Assembly: GCA_964472505.1 (NCBI GenBank)
Contig: CAYYQW010000011.1
Coordinates: 5,251 to 69,250, forward strand
DNA length: 64,000 bases
DNA from: JAYEIA01 sp964472505
GTDB taxonomy: Bacteria > Bacteroidota > Bacteroidia > Bacteroidales > JAADGE01
Direction of reading: 5' to 3'
Under the pieces are notes generated by a model that was given only the letters and a program-made list of their open reading frames with translations, ran no database searches and was not told the origin of the DNA. Shown here one piece after another: positions 57,788-64,000 of this stretch. Within the stretch, counting starts at the first letter, position 1; every line of letters begins with the position of its first letter. The position numbers were made by a program, and so were the translations under genes.

Positions 57788-58561
57788 TTACCAATCTTTC
57801 TCTTTTTTCTTATCTTTTTTCTTGGCTTTAATTTTTTTGAGCTTTTCTAATATTTCTTCGTCTTTCTGTTCTATTATTTTCAGAAGCATTTCGGCATCTT
57901 GTTCGCTAATTTCCGGTTCCTGTTTTTTTTGGTCTTCTTTTCCGCCTTCTTTTTGGTCTTTTTCGTCGGAACCTTCTTTTTCGTCTTGCTCCTTATCTTG
58001 TTCCTTATTTTCTTCTTGATTTTGTTGATTTTCTTGATTCTGTTCTTGGTTTTGTTCTTGCAATTTTTTCAGAAGCTCTTTTGTCAGCATATAATTGTAT
58101 TTGGCTTCTTTATCCTTCGGATTAAGCAGGAGTGATTGTTTGTAACTTTCCAGCGCTTGCTTTAAAAACTCTGTAGCTTCCTGCATATTTTGTCCGGTCA
58201 TGGACAGTATTGCTTGTTTCACCTGCGTATTTCCCAAATTGTAAAACAGATGTGCTTTTTCTTTGGCAGAAACATCTGCTTCGGCCAATTTTGAATAGCT
58301 GCTTTGAGCTTGTTCATATTTTTCCGACTTATAAAAACTTCCGCCCAAATTATAGGATGCAATAAACGAAGTTGAATCCACATTTTTTGCTTTTTGGAAA
58401 GCTACTTCGGCATCTGAGTATTTTTCGTTCATATAAGCTTTATAGCCTTCGCGTATGTATTGTCTTTCTTCTTGTGCCCATACAATTGCGGGTAAGAAAA
58501 ACAGAATAACTAACAAGCGGATATGTGTATTGTATTTCATAAGTTCTAATTTTTTAATCAA
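57788..58561 (-). CDS. batC: BatC: TPR protein
   Basis: A 257-residue protein with a signal peptide (about 1-29, AIVWAQEE), TPR repeats (about 38-150, ASYNLGGSFYKSEKYEQAQS and LFYNLGNTQVKQAILSMTGQ) and a highly charged, Q/E/N/K-rich C-terminal tail (about 165-257) of low complexity (many EQNQE/EEN repeats). This is the BatC layout. It overlaps the end of batB by 8 bp, so translation is coupled. Its stop codon lies in the direct repeat of the mobile element that follows. Confidence 0.9.
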   Translation of the reverse strand: MIKKLELMKYNTHIRLLVILFFLPAIVWAQEERQYIREGYKAYMNEKYSDAEVAFQKAKNVDSTSFIASYNLGGSFYKSEKYEQAQSSYSKLAEADVSAKEKAHLFYNLGNTQVKQAILSMTGQNMQEATEFLKQALESYKQSLLLNPKDKEAKYNYMLTKELLKKLQEQNQEQNQENQQNQEENKEQDKEQDEKEGSDEKDQKEGGKEDQKKQEPEISEQDAEMLLKIIEQKDEEILEKLKKIKAKKKDKKKEKDW

Positions 58562-59597
58562 AAAGCCGAATGTTTTTCAGATATTTGTTTTTTCTTTCTA
58601 ATACTATAAATTCTAAAACCAGCAATATTAGAGCTGCCGCAATAGGGTATTTGAACAGTTCATCATAAATGAAACCTTCTTTTTTCGATTTGCTTTTTTT
58701 TAGTTTTTCCAAATCGGCGGTAACTGTTTCTATGGCTGAATTTATATAGTTGCCGGGTGTATAAAACCCCTCGCCGGCTGCGGCAATTTGTTTTAGCAAG
58801 CCTTCGTTAAGTTTTGTTAAAACCGTATTGCCTTGCGCATCTTTTTTATAATCTCCGGTTTTTGGGTTTGTAATAGGCACGGCTTTTTTCTTTCCCATTC
58901 CTACCGTATATATTTTTATGCCTTTATCGGCTGCATCTTCCGCTGCTTCTATGGCTTCGGGCTCATGGTCTTCGCCGTCGGTAATCAGAATTATGGCTTT
59001 ACCGGCTTCCGTATCGGGGCCAAAAGATTTGGATGCTAATTCTATGGCTGCTCGTATGTTTGTTCCCTGAACGGGTACCATGTCGGTTGATACGACCGAA
59101 AGAAATAAATCGGCAGCTGTGTAGTCCGAGCTTATTGGAATTTGGGTATAAGCTTCGCCGGCAAATACGATTAGACCTACCCGGTTGGAATAATCGGTTT
59201 TCTTTAATAAGGTTTGTATGGCTTTTTTTGCATTTTCCAGTCGATTGGGTTTAATGTCTTGAGCCAGCATACTGTTTGATACGTCCAAAGCTACCGTAAT
59301 TTCGGAACTTTCGGAAGTGTATTCTCCGGTTTCGGTTTTTATTTGCGGACGCGCCAAGGCAATAATAATAAGTGCTAAGCTAAGCGTAGCCAATACAATT
59401 TTGAGCATTTGCCGGGCTTTGGATGCCTCCGGCATTAAAATTTGTGTCAGATGCGGATCGCCGAAACGTTTGAGCCGCATTTTATTTATTATGGCGGCCA
59501 AAATGAATACAGCAATCGGGACAAGCAATACAAGCAGATAATACAAGTATGCTTCATTATGAAATTGGAAACCGCCGTCGTTTGTCATATTTCCCAT
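58554..59597 (-). CDS. batB: BatB: von Willebrand factor A protein
   Basis: A 347-residue membrane protein with two N-terminal helices (about 18-37 and 60-80), a VWA domain (about 90-290) and a C-terminal helix (about 315-335). The metal-ion site (MIDAS) motif is DVSNSMLAQD with the later acidic/threonine parts (TDGEDHEPEA). Both helices and the domain have the order typical of BatB. It overlaps batC and follows batA by 49 bp. Confidence 0.93.
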   Translation of the reverse strand: MGNMTNDGGFQFHNEAYLYYLLVLLVPIAVFILAAIINKMRLKRFGDPHLTQILMPEASKARQMLKIVLATLSLALIIIALARPQIKTETGEYTSESSEITVALDVSNSMLAQDIKPNRLENAKKAIQTLLKKTDYSNRVGLIVFAGEAYTQIPISSDYTAADLFLSVVSTDMVPVQGTNIRAAIELASKSFGPDTEAGKAIILITDGEDHEPEAIEAAEDAADKGIKIYTVGMGKKKAVPITNPKTGDYKKDAQGNTVLTKLNEGLLKQIAAAGEGFYTPGNYINSAIETVTADLEKLKKSKSKKEGFIYDELFKYPIAAALILLVLEFIVLERKNKYLKNIRLFD

Positions 59598-59646
59598 TGT
59601 TTTTTAACTTCGTTTGTGCGTTTGTTTTTACAACTGTTAATATCGT

Positions 59647-60639
59647 TTAAGGAATATTCCTAAAGATTGTAAAACGTAACAGAATTTCAATAAAAATAAG
59701 CATGCCGGCCAAAAGCGCAATTGGCAGGTACATTTCTGTTTTTTTCTCGTACTGTTTTATCTCAATTTTTGATTTTTCCAAAGCATCAATTTCCTTGTAA
59801 ATTTGTTCGAGTTTTTTGTTATTGGTAGCTCTGAAATATTGTCCGCCGGTAATATCTGCAATACTTTGCAGGCTTTCTTCATCAATTTTCACCTCCATTT
59901 GTTGATATTGTAAGCCGAAAGGCGTTTGAACAGGGTAGGGTGCATGGCCGGTTTTCCCTACACCTACAGTATAAATCCGGATGTTGTATTTTTCGGCAAT
60001 TTCGGCTGCCGTAACCGGATCGGCCTCGCCACGATTGTTCACACCGTCGGTAAGCAAAATGATTACTTTACTTTGTGCTTGGCTTTCTTTCAGTCGGTTT
60101 ACTGAATTTAGCAAGCCGTTGCCAATGGCCGTTCCGTCTTCAATCATACCGGTTTCTATTTCGCTGAAAAGGTTCATCAGTACAGCGTAGTCGGTAGTAA
60201 GCGGGCATTGGGTAAAAGCTTCGCCGCTAAACAATACCAGCCCGATACGATCGTATTCTCTGCCGCTGATAAATTGCATGGCTATCTCTTTTGATGCCTC
60301 CAAGCGGTCGGGCTGAAAATCTCTTGCCAACATACTGCTTGAAATATCCAAAGCAATTACAATATCAATGCCTTCGGAGAGACTGTCTTCAATATTCCCG
60401 ATTTTTTGCGGACGCGCCAGTACAATAATTAACAGCGCAATTGCAGCCGTACGCAGCAAAAAAAGAATATGCCTGAAATAGCGTTTAAACGATAAACCTT
60501 TTTGCTTAAAGCTCTGAACGGATGAAAGTTGCAGTGTTGCTTGTGATTTTCTTTTTTTGAAAAAATACCAAGCAGTCAGTGGTATGATTACCAAAAGCAG
60601 CCAAAGCAATTCTTTATTTGCAAATATTATATCGTCCAT
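59647..60639 (-). CDS. batA: BatA: von Willebrand factor A protein
   Basis: A 330-residue membrane protein with the layout of BatA: helices at about 10-28 and 60-75, a VWA domain (about 85-280) with MIDAS DISSSMLARD and TDGVNNRGEAD, and a C-terminal helix (about 305-325). BatA and BatB are thought to form a complex. It starts 6 bp after the stop of the upstream (batX-like) gene, which makes the operon order clear. Confidence 0.93.
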   Translation of the reverse strand: MDDIIFANKELLWLLLVIIPLTAWYFFKKRKSQATLQLSSVQSFKQKGLSFKRYFRHILFLLRTAAIALLIIVLARPQKIGNIEDSLSEGIDIVIALDISSSMLARDFQPDRLEASKEIAMQFISGREYDRIGLVLFSGEAFTQCPLTTDYAVLMNLFSEIETGMIEDGTAIGNGLLNSVNRLKESQAQSKVIILLTDGVNNRGEADPVTAAEIAEKYNIRIYTVGVGKTGHAPYPVQTPFGLQYQQMEVKIDEESLQSIADITGGQYFRATNNKKLEQIYKEIDALEKSKIEIKQYEKKTEMYLPIALLAGMLIFIEILLRFTIFRNIP

Positions 60640-60645
60640 TGTTGC

Positions 60646-61812
60646 TTATTTCTTCTCTGTTTCTGAATTAATGGGTGTATTTGCTTCCAAACCGTTTTTT
60701 TCATCCGCTTGTTTTTCCTCCTTTTTTGTAGCATGAACAAAGTCAAAAGCATAATTTAAGTTTTGCTCGCTTATAAAAATTTCGGGTGTGTATTTTGCAA
60801 ACTTCACCATATCTGCGGTTTGCAGCAATTGGCGGATGTTTTCTGCTTGCTCGTCCGGTACTTCGGGCAGTGTTTTTAATGCCGCAATAATTTCAAAACT
60901 GATATAATCGGGCGCCGGCACGGCAAAGCGGTCTTCAATGTAAACTCGAATAATATAAGTGATTTTGTCATAAAACTTTCGAAGCCTTTCGCCTTGCGGA
61001 ATACCTTCTTCTTTAACTTTTTCCAGTTCTTTTAAAGCTTTTTGGTGAGCCGGTATTTTAGGTGCAGCCGCAGCAAAAATGGGTTTGTTTTGCTTACGCC
61101 GAATATAAACATAAATGATTGCAGCAGCAAGCAGAAGCGCTCCCAAAATTATCAGAATTAACTTTCCGTAACGTTGTTTGAATTCGGCAAAAGTCATGGG
61201 CGTATTAATGGGGGCTTTTATATCGGCCAAGGGTATGGCTTGAGCGGTATCTATTTTGCTCAAGAATGTACTGTCCGGGCGAAAGTAACTTACCGTAAGC
61301 ATAAACGACAAGGATTTCAATGTGTCGCCGTCGGCCAAAAACGGGAAAGGCGGTATAATAAACGTGCTGTCTTCAAATGAAGTAATGGTAAATATTTGTT
61401 CCAGATACTTATTTTCCGCCGTGTCAATTGATGTTTTTTTTACAATTTCAATCCCGTCTATAATGGTGTCCTCGAATTGGGGAAATAGAATTGTTTTTCC
61501 CGCATCAAGCGGCATGCGCATGCTTAGCTCCGTTTGGTCGCCTATGAGGATGGAGTCATTAGCTATATTTACCTTTTGGGCTTTCAAGTCCGATATGGGA
61601 GCCGTTAAGGTAAAAAACATAATTAGTGCTTGGCAGAAAACCCTGCGCCCGTGCGGTGTTTTCACCGTACGGAATTTTAAAGCAGCCTGTTTTGCGTCAG
61701 GTGAAAACACCTGACGCGCGCAGTAAATTGAATTTGAAGTTTTCTGCCAAATACTAATTAATACTGCAATAATGTATTTTAAATGCATTTTTAGAATTAT
61801 CATATTCTTCAC
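60646..61812 (-). CDS. BatX-like protein with a mobile element inside its signal peptide
   Basis: A 388-residue product as annotated, from ATG 61812. The mature part has a periplasmic beta region (about 78-220, SILIGDQTELSMRMPLD), one membrane helix (about 225-245, LILIILGALLLAAAIIYVYI) and a cytoplasmic helical tail (PEVPDEQAENIRQLLQTADM). It is the gene that lies between DUF58 and batA in Bacteroidota Bat operons. The first 65 codons are abnormal: a 129-bp mobile element with its 6-bp target duplication is inserted in the signal peptide. The insertion adds 45 codons and keeps the frame. Removing it yields a normal signal peptide, MHLKYIIAVLIM followed by FFTLTAPISDLKAQ. An in-frame GTG at 61663-61665 inside the element gives MKTPHGRRVFCQALIM-FFTL, which also looks like a working signal peptide. 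Confidence 0.85.
   Translation of the reverse strand: MKNMIILKMHLKYIIAVLISIWQKTSNSIYCARQVFSPDAKQAALKFRTVKTPHGRRVFCQALIMFFTLTAPISDLKAQKVNIANDSILIGDQTELSMRMPLDAGKTILFPQFEDTIIDGIEIVKKTSIDTAENKYLEQIFTITSFEDSTFIIPPFPFLADGDTLKSLSFMLTVSYFRPDSTFLSKIDTAQAIPLADIKAPINTPMTFAEFKQRYGKLILIILGALLLAAAIIYVYIRRKQNKPIFAAAAPKIPAHQKALKELEKVKEEGIPQGERLRKFYDKITYIIRVYIEDRFAVPAPDYISFEIIAALKTLPEVPDEQAENIRQLLQTADMVKFAKYTPEIFISEQNLNYAFDFVHATKKEEKQADEKNGLEANTPINSETEKK
61626..61754. mobile_element. 129-bp palindromic MITE-like element, copy 2 (inside the BatX-like gene)
   Basis: Ends GTGCTTGGCAGAAAACC and (reverse complement) GTATTTGGCAGAAAACTT are terminal inverted repeats, with direct repeats TAATTA on both sides (61620-61625 and 61755-61760). 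Internal hairpins are almost perfect: GCGTCAGGTG-TTTT-CACCTGACGC and CCGTACGGTG-AAAA-CACCGCACGG, with CTGCGC/GCGCAG pairing between them. It matches copy 1 in the opposite orientation along its whole length. All internal stems are better preserved here, so this copy seems the younger one. Confidence 0.85.
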
Positions 61813-61852
61813 TATTCAAAAACAGTTCTGACAGGTTATGAGAACACTTAAC

Positions 61853-62716
61853 TTACCTTTGTTTAAACAGTATCAGCAAGGGTTTAATGTAATCTTCGCC
61901 TGTTTTTAGTTGTGTGTAGCTCACACCGGATTTGCTGAATTCATGTTTTAATTTTTGCATCATTTCTCTTCTGTCCCGGGCATACTTTTCTCTTACTTTT
62001 CGGTTGGAAGTATTCACCCACAGCTCTTCGCCGGTTTCCGCATCTTTCATTTTCACGAAACCTATGCGCGGCATGTCTTCTTCTCTTTGGTCGCTTATCT
62101 GCAAAGCTATTACATCGTGTTTATGATTGGCTATTTGCAGAGCTTTGTTGAAGCCGGTATCCATAAAGTCTGATATAATGAAAGCTGTACAGCGTTTTCT
62201 TATAATATTTGTCATGTAGCGCAAAGCTTCTGCCGTATCGGTTTTTGTATGTTCCGGTTTAAAATCAATCAGTTCTTTTATGATATGAAGAATGTGCGAT
62301 GACCCTTTTTTAGGAGGGATAAATTTTTCCACTTTATCGGTATAGAAGATAACCCCGGCTTTGTCGTTGTTTTGTATGGCCGAAAAAGCCAAAACAGCAG
62401 CTACTTCCGTAATCAACTCCCGTTTAAAAACTTGATTGGTTCCGAAAGTTTCCGAGCCGCTTATATCAATGAGGAGCATAACGGTAAGTTCGCGTTCTTC
62501 TTCAAAAACTTTTACGTAGGGTTTGTTAAAACGTGCCGTTACGTTCCAGTCAATATCGCGTATATCATCGCCGTAGCCGTAATCGCGCACTTCACTGAAA
62601 GCCATACCGCGCCCTTTAAAAGCACTGTGGTATTCGCCGGCAAATATCTGCTTCGACAAACCTTTGGTCTTTATTTCAATTTTCCGTATTTTCTTCAGAA
62701 GTTCTTGATGCGTCAC
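61853..62716 (-). CDS. DUF58 domain-containing protein
   Basis: A 287-residue cytoplasmic protein with the DUF58 pattern: the N-terminal RGMAFSEVRDYGYGDDIRDI segment followed by DWNVTARFNKPYVKVFEEE, then a VWA-like fold with LLIDISGSETFG (MIDAS-like DxSxS) and a second acidic site (FIISDFMD). DUF58 proteins are partners of MoxR ATPases and bind or deliver substrates to the Bat complex. It lies 59 bp after moxR and 40 bp before the BatX-like gene, on the same strand. Confidence 0.92.
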   Translation of the reverse strand: MTHQELLKKIRKIEIKTKGLSKQIFAGEYHSAFKGRGMAFSEVRDYGYGDDIRDIDWNVTARFNKPYVKVFEEERELTVMLLIDISGSETFGTNQVFKRELITEVAAVLAFSAIQNNDKAGVIFYTDKVEKFIPPKKGSSHILHIIKELIDFKPEHTKTDTAEALRYMTNIIRKRCTAFIISDFMDTGFNKALQIANHKHDVIALQISDQREEDMPRIGFVKMKDAETGEELWVNTSNRKVREKYARDRREMMQKLKHEFSKSGVSYTQLKTGEDYIKPLLILFKQR

Positions 62717-62775
62717 TTTTGTGTTTGTTTTGGTTAAACAATCCTATCGCCTGTGTTTCTTTTATGAAAACCGGC

Positions 62776-63771
62776 TTAAGGAACTTCTACGGTATTCAGG
62801 ATTTCAGAAATAATGTTTTCGCTTGTTATATTTTCGGCTTCCGCTTCGTAAGTAAGGCCTATGCGGTGGCGCATTACATCGTGACAAACGGCCCTTACGT
62901 CTTCGGGGAATACGGCTGCTCTGCCTTGCAGAAACGCATAGCTTCGGGCTGCTTTTGCCAGATTAATACTTGCCCTGGGTGATGCCCCGAATGAAATCAT
63001 GCTGCGGAATTTTTCGAGCTCATAATCTTGCGGGTAGCGTGTGGCAAAAACAATATCAATGATATAATTTTCAATGCGTTCGTCCACATATATTTCTTTT
63101 ACAATTTCTCTTGCTTTTAGAATGTCTTCTTTAGTAACTGCTTGGGTTGCTTTGGGAAATTCTTTGGCTATGTTTTGGCGAATTATTATTTTTTCCTCAT
63201 TTTTTTCCGGATAGCCAATCTTAACTTTCAGCATAAAGCGGTCAACCTGAGCTTCCGGTAGCGGATAGGTTCCTTCTTGCTCAATGGGGTTTTGAGTGGC
63301 CAATACTAAAAACGGATTTTCCAAAAAATAGGTTTCGGCTCCTATGGTAATCTGTTTTTCCTGCATGGATTCCAAAAGCGCACTTTGTACTTTTGCCGGA
63401 GCGCGGTTGATTTCATCGGCCAAAACAAAATTGGCAAAAATAGGCCCTTTTTTGGTGATGAATTCTTCTTGTTTTTGGCTGTAAATCATGGTACCCAAAA
63501 GGTCAGCCGGCAATAAGTCCGGTGTAAATTGTATGCGGCTGAAATCGGCATTAATAATGGATGCCAAAGTGCGAATAGCCAAAGTTTTAGCCAAACCCGG
63601 AACACCTTCCAGCAAAATATGTCCGTCTGAAAGCAAGCCTATCAGAAGGCTGTCGCCAAGATGCTTTTGTCCTACAATGACCTTTTGCATCTCGCTTTGC
63701 AATAGTTTTACTATTTGACTTTCTTTCTGAATTTTGTCGCTTAATTCTCTTAGATTTTCGGGTGTGTTCAT
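62776..63771 (-). CDS. MoxR family AAA+ ATPase
   Basis: A 331-residue ATPase that acts as a chaperone-like partner of VWA proteins. The P-loop region is LLEGVPGLAKTLAIRTLA, the Walker B is FVLADEINRAPAKVQSALLE, and sensor and arginine-finger regions follow (ATQNPIEQEGTYPLPEAQVD, RFMLKVKIGYP). A C-terminal helical part ends the protein (RMGLTYE-like region MRHRIGLTYEAEAENI). It is the first gene of the operon moxR-DUF58-batX-batA-batB-batC-batD-batE and has a full promoter upstream. Confidence 0.95.
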   Translation of the reverse strand: MNTPENLRELSDKIQKESQIVKLLQSEMQKVIVGQKHLGDSLLIGLLSDGHILLEGVPGLAKTLAIRTLASIINADFSRIQFTPDLLPADLLGTMIYSQKQEEFITKKGPIFANFVLADEINRAPAKVQSALLESMQEKQITIGAETYFLENPFLVLATQNPIEQEGTYPLPEAQVDRFMLKVKIGYPEKNEEKIIIRQNIAKEFPKATQAVTKEDILKAREIVKEIYVDERIENYIIDIVFATRYPQDYELEKFRSMISFGASPRASINLAKAARSYAFLQGRAAVFPEDVRAVCHDVMRHRIGLTYEAEAENITSENIISEILNTVEVP

Positions 63772-63805
63772 GCTTTGTCTGTATTATGGTTTCATTTTGC
63801 GCAAG

Positions 63806-63836
63806 CAAATTTACGTAAGCTTGGCTTAACGGCAAA
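63806..63836 (-). promoter_or_regulatory. Promoter of the moxR-bat operon
   Basis: On the minus strand TTTG (63833-63836) and TAAATTTG (63806-63813) are separated by 19 bp, a full match to the Bacteroidota promoter. The -7 element lies 34 bp before the moxR ATG at 63771. Confidence 0.8.
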
Positions 63837-64000
63837 GCGGTTTATGCTTTTCTAAAAGAATTTAACGTTTTTTAATGCAGTTTTGAGTGTTTTGCTTTTT
63901 AGATATAAGTATTTAGATGTAAGATATAAGATGTAAGATGTTGGTTGTTGATGCCTGAATAAGCTTGACCGTTGTTAATATTGTGTTACTACATTTTCCG
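63837..64000. other. Window end, non-coding
   Basis: No gene begins here. A short direct repeat of AGATATAAG/AGATGTAAG type is seen at about 63901-63939. Confidence 0.4.

Noticed and set aside
1..64000. tRNA or rRNA genes
   Set aside because: I looked through the larger intergenic gaps and found no cloverleaf or rRNA-like sequence.

Overview
The window looks like a chromosomal piece of a Bacteroidota bacterium, probably an environmental, free-living Bacteroidia-type lineage; genus cannot be read from the sequence. Pointers are the type IX secretion parts (a PorP/SprF protein, a PorE-like OmpA protein, a gliding-motility type C-terminal domain and a type A sorting domain), the MoxR-DUF58-Bat operon, a Rho with a long disordered insert, a bifunctional DAHP synthase/chorismate mutase, DUF4924, and several promoters that fit the Bacteroidota pattern TTTG-N19/20-TAnnTTTG instead of the E. 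coli one. The DNA is AT-rich and the starts lack clear Shine-Dalgarno sequences.

Layout. 1-2.8 kb: minus-strand RND efflux pair (adaptor, then the pump, cut by the window edge). 3.0-11.9 kb: minus-strand surface module of a giant repeat adhesin with a type B secretion domain, PorP/SprF and a PorE-like protein. 12.0-16.0 kb: decayed sequence, one small ORF, and a histidine kinase/response regulator pair whose sensor domain carries FG-GAP-like repeats similar to those of the adhesin. 16-30 kb: housekeeping and signalling (Crp/Fnr, mnmE, a secreted type A protein, rho, a SpoIIE-type phosphatase, a deoxynucleoside kinase, prolyl oligopeptidase, glyA). 30.7-43.5 kb: small lipoprotein, trmB, Fe-type sod, PRC-barrel protein, the divergent tag and DAHP synthase genes, XRE regulator, cold-shock protein, sucD, lipA-lipB, nitrilase, lysS. 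43.5-49.3 kb: ABC exporter, FkbM methyltransferase and glycosyltransferase, interrupted by a short accessory island with a broken PIN-domain toxin gene and an intact nucleotidyltransferase/small-protein pair. 49.5-53 kb: recN and the rpsF-rpsR-rplI operon. 53.0-54.9 kb: an SQR-like flavoprotein followed by an unannotated 53-residue protein. 55-63.8 kb: a complete moxR-DUF58-batX-batA-batB-batC-batD-batE operon on the minus strand.

The most notable find is a ~130-bp non-coding mobile element present twice in the bat operon. Both copies have matching terminal inverted repeats, internal hairpins and 6-bp direct repeats at their edges. One sits exactly at the batC stop codon. The other lies inside the signal-peptide codons of the gene upstream of batA; it added exactly 45 codons in frame and carries a GTG that could give a new signal peptide. 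A second palindromic repeat family forms three degenerate tandem units after the glycosyltransferase gene, supplying its last codons, and one copy lies in the lysS leader.
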